NCBI GenBank assembly: GCA_030789695.1
Contig: CM061135.1
Location: forward strand, 108,260,301-108,324,300
DNA: 64,000 nucleotides
Reading direction: 5' to 3'
Source: Scilla litardierei
Lineage: Eukaryota > Streptophyta > Magnoliopsida > Asparagales > Asparagaceae
Position 1 is the stretch's first letter. The number at the start of each line of letters is the position of its first letter. The notes beneath the pieces were generated by a model, which was not told where the DNA came from, did not search any database, and was given only the letters and a program-made list of their open reading frames with translations. The translations under genes and the position numbers were made by a program. Of the stretch, positions 1 to 11,111 are shown one piece after another.

Positions 1-550
1 TTTTCTACCATATCAAGACAGTTTGGGGAACTGACCAGATAAAGGATGTACCTGAACTGTGGAGAACTCTGACTATAATCTGGGCTCACGTCTGAATTGT
101 ATGGGCTGCAAATTTGAAAATTGCTACCAAAATTTCTCAAATGGAAAATTCCCAGACTATTACCAACGGCCAACGGCCAACGGCCAAGAGATCATAAAAC
201 CCCTAATTTGACATACACAGTTCATAAAACCCCTAATTTCTCAAATATGACATACACAGTTCATAAAACCCCTAAAATAACATCAAAGTACCAGGTGAAA
301 TCGCCAACGGCCAAGAGATCGAGAACTCACCGGCCATATGAGATCAGTGTACTTGTTCTTCGCCTTCAGGTGGTCATGTAGCTTCGGATTTGTGCAGGAA
401 TCATCTCGTATGGCCACTACACCCTAACCCCAGCATCCAAGGCCACTACACCGTGGATCTTGAAGAACGGTGATCTTGATGAACTCACCGTGGATCTCGA
501 GCACGTAACCGGGGAGGTTTTTTTAGGGGAGGGCAGAAGAGAGGGGGTGG

Positions 551-552
<2 letters not shown>
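1..552. other. No gene seen; AT-rich DNA with short direct repeats
   Basis: No credible coding region. A 25-bp sequence beginning CATACACAGTTCATAAAACC occurs at 212-236 and again at 251-275, and short CAACGGCCAA repeats lie near 165-190 and 305. Its origin is not recognised. Confidence 0.5.

Positions 553-648
<96 letters not shown>
553..648. repeat. (GA)48 dinucleotide microsatellite
   Basis: An uninterrupted GA run of about 96 bases. Open frames through it (Arg-Glu or Ser-Leu repeats) are by-products of the repeat. GAGA tracts occur in plant 5' regions and bind BBR/BPC proteins, but no gene follows here. Confidence 0.97.
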
Positions 649-649
<1 letters not shown>

Positions 650-829
650 GGAAGGTTCAAGTTTTTCATTTCCCCCAAAAGGCTTTCATTGAACCGTGGA
701 TCCAAGGCCACTGTTCAAAATTCAATGCTTTCATTTTCCCCCCAAAAGGCTTCCCCAAGATTCAAGTTTTTCATTTCCCCCCATTTAATTTAATTTCCCC
801 CCAAAAAATTTGTTTCAAACTTAAAATTT
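649..829. other. Pyrimidine-rich spacer with local repeats
   Basis: Repeated variants of CAAGTTTTTCATTTCCCCCC and CCCAAAAGGCTT. Similar C-run and AAATTT text occurs near 7,690-7,770, inside the Helitron-like right boundary, so it may be degraded sequence of the same family. No coding potential seen. Confidence 0.4.
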
Positions 830-1929
830 CAAATCCAATTTCTCTTATCTTATCCAATTTCTCTTATCTTATCCAATTTCTCTTAATAACATCCCTCATT
901 TATACTCAATTTCTCAACTCTTATCCAAAAACTCTTATCCAATAACCCATGATAACATCCCTGTTTTATAATATAGATATCTCTTATCCAATTTCTCTTT
1001 TCCAATATCTCTTATCCAATTTCTCATGATAACATCCCTCTTTTATAATATAGATATCTCTTATCCAATTTCTCATGTCCAATATCTCTTATCCAATTTC
1101 TCTCGATAACATCCCTCTCTTATAATATAGATATCTCTTATCCAATTTCTCTTGTCCAATATCTCTTGTCCAATTTCTCTTGATAACATCCCTCTTTTAT
1201 AATATAGATATCTCTTATCCAATTTCTCTTGTCCAATATCTCTTGTCCAATTTCTCTTGATAACATCCCTCTTTTATAATATAGATATCTCTTATCCAAT
1301 TTCTCTTTTCCAATATCTCTTCTCCAATTTCTCTTGATAACATCCCTCTTTTATAATATAGATATCTCTTATCGAATTTCTCTTGTCCAATTTCTCTTCT
1401 CCAATTTCTCTTGATAACATCCCTCTTTTATAATATAGATATCTCTTATCTAATTTCTCTTGTCCAATTTCTCTTGTCCAATTTCTCTTGATAACATCCC
1501 TCTTTTATAATATAGATATCTCTTATCCAATTTCTCTTGTCCAATATCTCTTCTCCAATTTCTCTTGATAACATCCCTCTTTTATAATATAGATATCTCT
1601 TATCCAATTTCTCTTTTCCAATATCTCTTATCCAATTTCTCTTGATAACATCCCTCTTTTATAATATATATATCTCTTATCCAATTTCTCCTGTCCAATA
1701 TCTCTTATCCAATTTCTCTTGATAACATCCCTCTTTTATAATATAGATATCTCTTATCCAATTTCTCTTGTCCAATATCTCTTATCCAATTTCTCTTGAT
1801 AACATCCCTCTTTTATAATATAGTTATCTCTTATCCAATTTCTCTTTTCCAATATCTCTTATCCAATTTCTCTTGTCCAATATCTCTTATCCAATTTCTC
1901 TTGATAACATCCCTCTTTTATAATATAGA
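830..1929 (-). repeat. 77-bp tandem array, each unit carrying a Helitron 5'-end-like sequence
   Basis: Units repeat every 77 bp. The landmark GA that closes each unit lies at 976, 1053, 1130, 1207, 1284, 1361, 1438, 1515, 1592, 1669 (mutated), 1746, 1823 and 1928. The last spacing is 105 because of one extra 28-bp subrepeat. On the minus strand a unit begins TCTATATTATAAAAGAGGG and then contains several 13-14-bp subrepeats (AGAGAAATTGGA, AGAGATATTGGA). The left edge near 830 is degenerate. A TC start followed by an AT-rich stretch resembles plant Helitron 5' termini. The period is seen directly; the Helitron reading is inference. Confidence 0.85.
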
Positions 1930-1975
1930 CTAGTCATAACCCGTGGCCGTGGGCACGGTTCATTTAAGATTTTCC
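1930..1975 (-). mobile_element. Helitron-like 3' terminus (hairpin plus CTAG)
   Basis: Read on the minus strand, a stem CCGTG/CACGG is followed after a short spacer by CTAG at 1933-1930. This is the order found at Helitron 3' ends (hairpin, then CTRR). The next bases on that strand are TCTATATT, the 5'-end-like start of the 77-bp array, so a 3' end abuts a 5' end directly. No Rep/helicase gene is present in the window, so any element would be non-autonomous. Confidence 0.55.
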
Positions 1976-2097
1976 CTTGCGAAATCTTTCTTCCCCGAAA
2001 TTTTTTTTAAAGCCAAAATTTAAAAGAAAAACAAATTAGCTTACAATATTTAGCGGCACATGCGTCTTCGGCGTGGGTGCCTTCGGTGCGGAACAAC

Positions 2098-2402
2098 AAA
2101 TTCAGCGCATGCGCCTTTGATACAGAACACCAAATTCGACGTGGGTGCCTTCGGGGCAGAACAACAAATTCGACGTAAAACAACAATTTCGACACAGGTG
2201 CCTTAGTCGCGGAACAACAAATCAGCGTTAAAAAATGGCGCGGACGTCTTCAGCGCGGAACAACAAATTCAGCGCATGCGTCTTCGACACAGAAAACCAA
2301 ATTCGACGTGGGTGCCTTCGGACCAGAACAACAAATTCGACGTAAAACAACAATTTCGGCGCGGGTGCCTTAGGCGCGGAACAACAAATCAGCGTTAAAA
2401 AA
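2098..2402. repeat. Direct duplication of a ~169-bp module
   Basis: A block starting TTCAGCGCATGCG at about 2100 recurs at about 2269, with the same series of AACAACAAATTCGACG and GGTGCCTTCGG phrases. The two copies are largely alignable with point differences. The block lies between two Helitron-like 3' termini and has no coding signal. Confidence 0.75.
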
Positions 2403-2439
2403 TTTCGCAGGCGCCTTCGGCGCCCGCGCCGAAATATAC

Positions 2440-2480
2440 ATATAACCCGTGCCCGTGGGACACTGTTCATTTAAAAATCT
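2440..2480 (-). mobile_element. Second, degraded Helitron-like 3'-end sequence
   Basis: ATAACCCGTGCCCGTGGGACACTG followed by TTCATTTAAA parallels the terminus at 1938-1975, but the CTAG is lost (TATACATATAACCC instead). It suggests nested or duplicated ends of one family. The boundaries are uncertain. Confidence 0.4.
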
Positions 2481-3629
2481 TGGACCCACTAATTTTAAAC
2501 AAACATTAATAATTATTAGTTTCCCCTGAAACATCAGTAGATGTGATCGAAATTTTACAGGGTTTTGCAACGCGGATCAATGAGTTGGCAGCATCTCCCG
2601 CGTTCATTCTCCCACAGCTCGCGTTCATTTCCAAGATGAGATTGTGTGTGTGCACAACATTTTTATCATAACTAAGATTAAAAGGTTATTCCTAATTTCA
2701 ATGATTTTGTGTATTCCCAACAAATTTCTCTTCAACCCAAAAACTTCCCTCCAAAACTTGATGTGACATTGCCACATAGGACAAATTCAAAATCTACCCT
2801 CAATTGTAATATAGATATGTTAAATGACTTTATGTGGAAGTGGGTCTTACTTTGTTACTTTTTTTATGTTTTGATTGGATTTTCAATCAGTAAAGCTCTA
2901 TATGCAATTGAGAATCTAGAAAGCAGAAAGGATCTGACTGGACATTGCACGCAATCCATTAATAGGGGAACACATGAACTTGGAGACATGACTATATGCA
3001 TGTCACTCTGTGTTATGAGTACGCACCTCTACTTGTAATGCGCATTAAAATCTATTGTGATTTGGGTGTGTTTTATTAGAATTAGAAAGAAGAACAAAAT
3101 AAAACCTTACTGATTTGAATCAATACCTTTAATTAAGTAAACTCGAAGAAATGGAAGTTTAATTCATGGATTTGGCTGACATTAACATAGTATCCGGGTC
3201 ATGGTAAAAGATGCATTTTCTTTGAATTTTTGTTTAAGCTACATGTTTCTATGGATTTTTAAGTTTCATAAAATTAGACAAAGTTCAGTATTTGTTAGGC
3301 AAGTTTCTTGCAAGTCTCAGCGTCGAAGATGTGTTGTACATGGACATTGGGCTTATTTAGAAGTGCATGTGCTTCCTAGTTGAGAACCAATGTAGTTAAT
3401 CACGATGCGTGTATCCAATTATTTTGGTTGACTTTGACTGAAAGCACACAATTTTACATTAAGTTAGCAACAATGATAACCACATCATGTTAAATTTTCA
3501 TTTTGAATATATGCATTTTGATGGTAAATTCAGTCTTTCCACATTATCATTTCATTAGTATCTATAAATTAATGTCTTCATACTTGCATATCTGATGAAA
3601 CTTATATTCTGTTGCTCTTCCTGTTGCAG
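2481..3629. other. Non-coding AT-rich stretch with an internal Helitron 5'-end-like sequence
   Basis: No recognisable protein. At 2815 the minus strand reads A|TCTATATTACAATTGAGGG, followed by GTCCTATGTGGCAATGTC, a second 5'-terminus-like sequence matching the one near 7,893. The right part (to 3629) ends in TTGCAG and looks like intron sequence preceding the receptor fragment. Confidence 0.4.
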
Positions 3630-4138
3630 GTTTAGCTTCTCAACTTTGATTTTTTTCCTTTTATTTTGCCTTTTTTGAGATGGCCGAAGGAGGTCGTGCA
3701 AACTGAACATGTACTTTTCTTATCAGTAGAGAATACCGTGAGCACTTTGGGGAATGTAGTGCTGATAATATGGCTATTTAAGGTTTTAATAATTCAATCT
3801 AGCTATTCAGCAAGTCTGTCTTTAATTTTCACAGTGCAACAACTCTCATCTCCTATCAAAGGAATTGACAGTTGATATCTTAAAGAGTTTCAAGTAGAAT
3901 CTTTTGCTGAAAACTATATGGTTAAGGAGTGTGGCATTTCAAGGTCCAGACTCAAATCTCTTGGTTCCCCTGATGCGTACGCGAGAGTCCTTGAGCTTAG
4001 TCCAGATAATGGGGGAGTTGCTGTTGTCGTAGATGAGCATGCTTATGTGCAACTATTTCTGTCAACTGAGTGCAAATATGCAATTGTAGGCTCTGAATTC
4101 ACACAATAAGTTGGATGGGCATTTTCTCAGGGTGGCAA
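3630..4138 (+). pseudogene. Glutamate receptor-like (GLR) channel gene fragment
   Basis: The fragment covers part of a plant GLR cation channel: the pore-following M3 segment and part of the second ligand-binding lobe. The exon appears to start after TTGCAG (3624-3629) with FSFSTL. After a short foreign stretch come [15 protein letters not shown], a SSYSASL segment (the family's SYTASL pore-helix motif) and [14 protein letters not shown]. Downstream in the same frame are FAENYM, LGSPDAYARVLELSPDNGGV, VDEHAYVQLFLS and IVGSEFTQ, then GWAF. The frame is broken by a change after FSFSTL, a TGA at 3873-3875 with a small deletion of the usual PIGYQ region, and a TAA at 4107-4109. The amino-terminal receptor domain, M1/M2, M4 and the tail are absent, so it cannot make a channel. 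It is either a capture by a Helitron or a local gene remnant. Confidence 0.85.
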
Positions 4139-7100
4139 TGAAAAACCAACGTGAAAATGCCCCCCCCCCCAACAAAAAAAAGTATTTTTATCCCTTTTGA
4201 TCTAGCACATGTTTATCCCCACATATAGCAAGCTGGATACTGACACTAAATCACTGGTGTTTTAAAGAGGTGAGGTGAAAATATCTGCGTTTACATCAAA
4301 GGAACAAACCTGTGTTTTGGCGCTTTGATTAGGAAGTTGATTGGTGGGAATTATGGGTCGAGATGATTGAGGAACAACTAAGATACTGTATCTAATTAAA
4401 CCTGAAAAATATGTGTAACACCAGAGTCAACCAAAATTGCTCAAGAAAATGAAAAAAAATGAACAAAACTCAATTTTGACGATGAGAATTTTCTGCGCAG
4501 CTGAGATTTTTTTCTTTTCTTTTTTTTGGGGGGGGCCAGATAGAGAGGGAGGGAGGGAGCCTAAGGGACTGCCATGTTGTCTTCGAAACAGACTTACATG
4601 TGAATTGGCACACAATCCGGTCATTCACTTGAACATATTGGTAGAACTTAATCGATAGATCCGAATCTCTTCATGTGTGCCCTAAGCCTCAGATCTAAAG
4701 CTCCAGTTTTTCATCAAAGCAATACATAACGGTAAAGAGACTCCTGAAACTCCAATTTTTCATCAAATAAGAACATTCCCAGTTATCTACATGCCAAAAT
4801 CAAAATTAGAAAACTGATAACAATATGCACTTAGTAAAATAAGTAGCAACTTCACATACTTCATATAGGAAAAAACTGCAAAAATCTTACAAGGATTATT
4901 GGCATGCATTGTATGAAGTGGGCTAATAATAGTCTTATCTTCCAATTCCATGAGCAAATTTAAAAAGATTAATTTTTTAATGGGTCTTTAGCATATGCCT
5001 TATTTACCCATTCTATGCATTATTATGACCATAAGCTACCCAAACCCTATGTAAAATGGGTTTTCATTTTTCCACCTCCCTAACTCCAAATTATGCATAA
5101 CTTGGAGTGGATTTCCACAAATTGTGCAACAAAGTGAAGAAAACATGAATGAGGAAGAAAAATTCTGACCGAAGATGGGAACGCATCATTTGCGAAGTTG
5201 TTGTTGTCTTTAGTGTTCCCCACACTACAGGAAGATCAATGAATTAAGCTAACATAGACAACAAAATGCACCCTTGAGCTCAAATATTTATTGAGATGTA
5301 GAAGGATTAATTGTTATTAACATCCCACAGATTTTGACAACACAATTGAACAACAAATCAATAGTGTTTCCCACACTACAGGAATATCAAGGATTTAAGC
5401 CAACATAGACAACAAAATGCACCCATGAGCTCAAATATATACCGAGAGATTAATGACAATAATAATAGTGCTCATACACCCATTCTCCAAGCAAATTTCG
5501 AAATCGGTGGGACCAGATGCACATCAAAATGACTTTATATTATGATAATTAACAACGGTATGTCGAAATAATTTTGTTCCTTAAGGAACTTAAGACACTG
5601 TGAGTAGGTGGGGTTTGCCCTGTAGTAATCTTGATGAGTGTTCATTTTGTTTTCTCAAATTTTTGCCAGATAGGCGAAGCATGGTGATATGCTACATTCT
5701 TACCAGTAAATAACTGGACATTTCGGATTGAACTGCTATGGCACAGGAAATCATATACTAATATCATAAACACAATACCCATGGTAACTTGCTACAATCC
5801 AACTTTGCCTATGACAAACTGGAATAAGAGTGTCCTGGAAGCCCTTAGAGTGAAGGAGCACCGAAATCTGCCATAGTAGTCATTTACTTTAAGCTTACCT
5901 AAAGGATGAAAAGTTGTAGTGTTTAACATTGTAGGGATTATATAAGACATTCAAATTAATCAAGGGAAAGCATGTGTATTTATTACATGTTACTGAGCGG
6001 TGGTAATCAAATCATATGTAGAGTTACATGCCACAAAACAAAGTTGTTTATGTTAAATTTAAAGTACCTTATTGTTTTTATACTTGGGGAATAGTGGCTT
6101 GAGTTGCAGGAAAATGAATGGTCGGCATAAATTTAACACTCTAAAATCTGATCTGAAGATGAGCTTGAAACTACAACTAATGATGATAGCAATGATAATA
6201 GGATACTAACATGATGAATCCTCTTCTATTAAAGCCCACAAAAAATATCTATTAAGATTGGGTAAGAATTAGGAGAGAACCATATACTTGTCTTCCATCC
6301 ATGCAACACTACACAAATCACCGAGGCATGTTCTTTATTCAGGAGGCGGAGCGTGATTCATTTCAGGGCAATACGTCATTTACAGCGTGCTTAATTATTA
6401 CCAGAATGTGGAAACACAACATGCTTAATTATTACGCTTAAATACTTATTTGCAACTGCACGAACATAGACAATTCACTTATGGGAATGGTATTTAGTGG
6501 AAAGAAAAGGCTAAAATTAAAGTGATAGTTAATTAAATGACATGGTACATTGTAAATCTGTCTTAACTGAAATAAACTTTGATAGAGCTGAAAAATATAC
6601 TCACTGGATTTTACCTAGCCAAAATGCTACCATTCCATATACATTTGGGAAGCTGATTTCCACATCTTTGACCCTTTTGCTTTGATTCTACACCACAAAA
6701 GCATTATAATTTATAAAATAAAAAATGATACCATTCCCTCACTTTGTAGAATTGTGTCTGGTTCAAATAAAAAAGAGTAGTAAATAATAAAAGAACATTT
6801 AATTGAGTTGCGTTTCTCCGTGGTCAAAACCATAACTTATGCAACCTGTATGCTTGAAAGCAAGGGGCATTCGAAATAATAACTGTTCTCTGAACAATTG
6901 CCTGGCTTACTGAATTTTTGAACTTTATATTCCACAACAGAATGTAAGGCAGCGGATCTTACTCATGTATAACATTTTTTTTCAACATAATATTACATAC
7001 CACATTGTTAGCAGTGCCATGTTAAAAAAAACTGCCGTTCTTGTTAGCAGCGTCATGTGCCGTCTTTATGAAAATGAAATCAATCATGCTGAAATCCTAA

Positions 7101-7690
7101 CCCTAAAAAAAGATTACGCAAAACTATCTTGACCCGAATTAATGAAGACACTTGGTTTATTTCATGTATTCAAGTCAAAATGCCCCACTGAAACTATCTA
7201 CGACAGAACAGCCCTAAGTCATCAAACCCCCAAATTTCCCTAGATACAAACCAACCAAGCCAATGCAACAAATAACCAAAAGAAATTGAAAGGACCACTT
7301 GCTCGGATAAAGGATTACACGGCATCAGCTGCGTTGGAGCTCGAACTGATCCACGTTGGAGCAAAAAATCCTAACACTAACTTGATTCGCCTCTCGCCAA
7401 TTCGAAGCTTGGACACATTGCTCCTGGTTGTTTGTTTCCCCCAAGAAATTTTTGGCAAAGGTTTTGAAATGAGGATCGGTTTGAAATGAGGAATTTTGTG
7501 GGTTGTGTTGAGATAAGAACGGGAGAAATTTTTCGGGGAGAGATGTAGGTTACCCCCCAAGATAAGAACGGGTTGCTGCAGGTTCTCTCCTGCCATTGGG
7601 GAAGGCAAGCGCCCCCTTGCAGTTGTGAGCTTGTGGGGGCAATTTTTGTAGAGATCTCGTATTGATGGCAGAGTTTTTTCCCACAAAGTA
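4139..7690. other. Long AT-rich region without a recognised gene
   Basis: No domain, transposase or splice-linked exon series was recognised on either strand. It contains a C run at 4162-4171, a G run near 4528, and a tandem duplication near 5213-5450. The right end (7,100-7,690) has small open frames on the minus strand but no family match that I can name. It may be intron, flank or capture content linked to the GLR fragment. Confidence 0.4.
5213..5450. repeat. Direct duplication, spacing ~155 bp
   Basis: CCCACACTACAGGAAGATCAA near 5218 recurs with changes near 5373. Both copies are followed by AACATAGACAACAAAATGCA and GAGCTCAAATAT. The copies have diverged. Confidence 0.7.
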
Positions 7691-7894
7691 ATTATTCCAC
7701 CCAAATTTCAAGTTTCCCTTACATTTCAAGTTTTCCCACCAAATGACTTGCCCCCAAAATTTAAAATTCCCCCCAAAATTGAGATTGCCACATAGGATAA
7801 AAATTGCCACATAGGACAAAGCTAACTTGCCACCTAGGACAAAGGTTTGTCCTAGTAGGACAACATTCAAATTCTTCATGTTTTATAGAATAGA
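7691..7894 (-). mobile_element. Helitron-like 5' terminal region
   Basis: On the minus strand it starts at 7894 with TCTATTCTATAAAACATG and is preceded by A, the expected A|TC site. GTCCTATGTGGCAA-type phrases appear three times further in (7,790-7,850). The same phrase follows the 5'-end-like sequence at 2815, linking the two. The direct flank is the second 77-bp array. Confidence 0.45.
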
Positions 7895-8383
7895 TATCTC
7901 TTATCCAATTTCTCTTTTCCAATATCTCTTATCCAATTTCTCTTGATAACATCCCTCTTCCAATTTCTCTTGATAACATCCCTCTCTTATAATATAGATA
8001 TCTCTTATCCAATTTCTCTTGTCCAATATCTCTTATCCAATTTCTCTTGATAACATCCCTCTTTTATAATATAGATATCTCTTATCCAATTTCTCTTTTC
8101 CAATATCTCTTATCCAATTTCTCTTGATAACATCCCTCTTTTATATTATAGATATCTCTTATCCAATTTCTCTTTTCCAATATCTCTTATCCAATTTCTC
8201 TTGATAACATCCCTCTTTTATAATATAGATATCTCTTATCCAATATCTCTTTTCCAATATCTCTTATCCAATTTCTCTTGATAACATCCCTCTTTTATAA
8301 TATAGATATCTCTTATCCAATTTCTCTTGTCCAATATCTCTTATCCAATTTCTCTTGATAACATCCCTCTTTTATAATATAGA
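7895..8383 (-). repeat. Second 77-bp tandem array
   Basis: Same unit as the array at 830-1929. Closing GA landmarks lie at 7997, 8074, 8151, 8228, 8305 and 8382, with an exact 77-bp period. The outer end on the minus strand is A|TCTATATTATAAAAGAGGG. The two arrays bracket about 6 kb that includes the GLR fragment. Confidence 0.85.
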
Positions 8384-8408
8384 TATATATGAGGTTAATG
8401 GACCAGTG

Positions 8409-8748
8409 CTGACAGCGCTGGAAATTTTTACAGCGCTGTCAGTGATTTGGGCGCCAGACACATTTTTTTTATAAAAAAATTTGCAGTAGTTAGAAAAACT
8501 TGTTACCTAGCTCCCTACAAAATTTCAGGTCGATCCAACACCGTTTGAGCCTCCGTTCATCGATTTCAAAAACGTTGCGTAAAATCTGGACAGTTTTGCG
8601 CCACGTTTTTAAAATCGATGAACGGAGGCTCAAACAGTGTTGGATCGACCTGAAATTTTGTGGGGAGCTAGGTAACAAGTTTTATCTAACTATTGCTAAA
8701 AAAATTTTAAAAATTATGTGTAGGGTGCCCAGATCGCTGACAACGCTC
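8409..8748. mobile_element. Foldback (hairpin) MITE-like element
   Basis: Two arms of about 150 bases (8431-8584 and 8594-8748) are imperfect reverse complements around a loop TCTGGACAG. Well-matched blocks include CTTGTTACCTAGCTCCC and CGATCCAACACCGTTTGAGC with their complements. The left end also has a perfect 12-bp terminal hairpin, CTGACAGCGCTG (8409-8420) against CAGCGCTGTCAG (8431-8442). No transposase is encoded. The superfamily is not determined, and no TSD was identified. Confidence 0.8.
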
Positions 8749-8845
8749 TCAACTATCAAGCCCAGAACCTATGTACAATGAATATACCACACACGGTCTA
8801 ATATTACAAATATGACAGGAGATGTCATCCTTTATTGTTGATTCC

Positions 8846-9649
8846 CTAATTCCCAAAGGCTTCAGCAGCCCCCTTGTCAGTTGCCTCTTGATGCCTCATT
8901 GCAATTCTAATATCTGTTGCTATATCTTCAAAGAGGATGGTTTTGCATCTTTTGGTATTATCAAAGATTCGCATGTGCCTTTCTCTCCAAATGTGCCACA
9001 CCGTTGCAACGAGGGATGTTCTTCCTAGCAGACCCAAAACATCTGTTCTCCCAAAATGAGTTTGGAAATAGTTAGCTACGTCAACAAGGGACTACCCCAG
9101 AGGCGCAGATGTCCCTAGTTTGAGTAGAGCCCTTCGAAGTATGTATGATGAGTAGGCACACCCAAAAAATAAATGGACAGCGGTTTCCTTGCTGTCATCA
9201 TCGCACAGCACACAACCCTCAGGTGTATTGGGGGCCCATTTTGTTTGCAGGTCACGGGTAAGCAGCTTGCCCTTGATTGCTCGGAGTAAGGTCAGGGACA
9301 TTTTCGGGATGTATTTGTTGTACCATATCAGTTTATAGAAGGGGAATCAGGTACCACTTAGGCGAATGTTGTCCCACGCATCTTTAAAGTGGAATGTTGG
9401 GCCTGGCTTCCACTCCCAAGAGTCGGCCCCTGGCTCCAGTTTAATTTGCTGCAGAATCGGCCTGAGATGTTGGATGGACGGGTCATCAACCCAATCAGCA
9501 CGTCCCCAGTATTCCCAAACACGCCTTCTCCTAGCCCCAGTAGGTACTTCATGTAGATTTTTAAGGGGGCCACATGGGAGCCAGTTGTCCTCCCAAAAGA
9601 GAGTGGCATTACCGTCCTTCACCTTTCGCGTAATCAGCTTTTGGGACAA
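8846..9649 (-). pseudogene. LINE ORF2 C-terminal part (zinc-binding domain)
   Basis: In order along the minus strand: GNATLFWEDNW at 9.6 kb, the zf-RVT type segment with CVLCDDD, HLFFGC (C-x2-C, H-x4-C spacing) near 9.2 kb, then a WHIWRERHMRIFDN tail ending at 8846. These are the usual C-terminal blocks of plant LINE reverse transcriptases. The reading frame changes and stops several times between blocks, so it is broken. Confidence 0.85.
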
Positions 9650-9832
9650 GCCTCTACACTGTAAAAGGAATTTCTAGGTTCCAGAATGTGTGGTCTTCCC
9701 TTCAGCATCATAGAACGATGCTACATCCGTGTATTATTTACCTCTCATATACTCTGCCCACAGACCCTTAGATGTCAATAATCTCCAAGTGAGCTTAATA
9801 CTGGCAGCCATTTTCAGATCAGTCAGAAGTCG

Positions 9833-11111
9833 TTAGCCGACACCTCCTTCCAATTTTGGCAAGCATGAGTCCCGCCATGACCAGATTTTTGTGGCCCCCC
9901 AAATGAACCTTCTACAAGTTGACGTAAGAATGCGGAGGATGGTGGAGGGGATTCTGTATACCTGCACCCAAAAGGCAATCATACCATAGATTACTGTTCT
10001 CACTAGCTCAATCCGACCTGCTATGGATAGCGTAGAAGAGGTCCATCCGCTGAGCCTCTTTTTAACCTTTTCAACGAGTCTGCTATACATTTGGGTCTTA
10101 TAATATTTAGAAGATAGAGGTGGCCCCAAATAGGTGGTAACCGATGTCACTAGCTTGGTACCCATGTAATATGCCAGTGATTCTGGACTTTTAGCACCTT
10201 TGCTAAACATCACTGTACTCTTTTCCCAGTTTATATGAAGACCCGTTAGATTTGTAAAATCTTCCAACATAATTTTGAGGCCTTTCAGGGACTTACGATT
10301 TGTACGGCAGAATACAAGAAAGTCACCCGCAAATAAGAGATGTGATATAGAGCCCGTCCGCCTCATTGATTGAATTGTACCTTTTGTGATACTTTTAGCT
10401 ACAAGCAGAGAGAAAGCTTCCATCACTATAACAAATAAATAGGGTGAGAGAGGATATCCGTGTCGAAGCCCCCTTGTTACCTTTAAAGTAACCTACTGGA
10501 GACCCATTAACCATCACAGAGAATGTAGGTGTTGATATGCATTCCTTAATCCAGCTGATGAAAGTGCGCCCAAAACCCATCTGGTGAAGGATAAAGTACA
10601 CAAATTCTCTGTTCACACTGTCAAAAGCATTCCTGAGATCCAGCTTTAGGCACACTCTGGCCCCCATTGGATTACTGTAGTCTCTAATCTGCTCATGAGC
10701 CAGGAGGGTGCAATCAGATAGAAGTCGCCCCTTAAGAAAGGCTGCTTGATTTGGAGAGATAAGCTTGTGTATAACCATCTTAAGTCTATTGCATATGATC
10801 TTACCAATTATCTTGTATAGAACACTGCAACAGGAGATTGGCCTATAGTCCCATAAATTTGAGGCATTGGAGTTTTTTGGGACCAAGGTTAAAAAAGTGT
10901 GATTCACCTGCCGGAGCAGGGAGCTAGATCTGAAGAAGGAGTGCACTGCTGCAACTACATCATTACCTATTAGGTTCCAATTATGCTGGAATAAAAAGCC
11001 ATTATATCCGTCAGGGCCAAGAGCCTTGTTTGGCCCAATTTGAAAGACTGTATCTTTTATTTCATCATTAGAGACCCTTCTTTCAAGCCAGTTAGAGCCC
11101 TCAATTGTCAC
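9833..11111 (-). pseudogene. LINE reverse transcriptase domain (ORF2)
   Basis: The domain copies element RNA into DNA at a nicked genomic site. Motifs in order: LGPDGYNGFLFQ, TLVPK, YRPISCCSVLYKIIGKIICN, SPNQAAFLKGR, LKLDLRNAFDSVNREF, then after a frameshift at about 10,400-10,450 HLLFAGDFLVF, LHINWEKS and YLGPPLSSKYY. The catalytic FADD is changed to FAGD, removing one metal-binding aspartate. With the frameshift this makes the copy inactive. Confidence 0.92.

Noticed and set aside
460..945. Open frame across the GA microsatellite
   Set aside because: It is generated by the dinucleotide repeat; no protein family or gene context.
830..1929. Regular repeats that could be mistaken for a CRISPR array
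   Set aside because: The whole 77-bp unit repeats with no unique spacers, and the host is a plant.
7286..7879. Overlapping plus and minus open frames left of the second array
   Set aside because: No recognised domain. The minus-strand frames run into the repeat-like Helitron terminal region.
8490..8781. Mirror-image open frames in the foldback element
   Set aside because: The plus and minus frames give almost the same protein because the DNA is self-complementary. No coding evidence.
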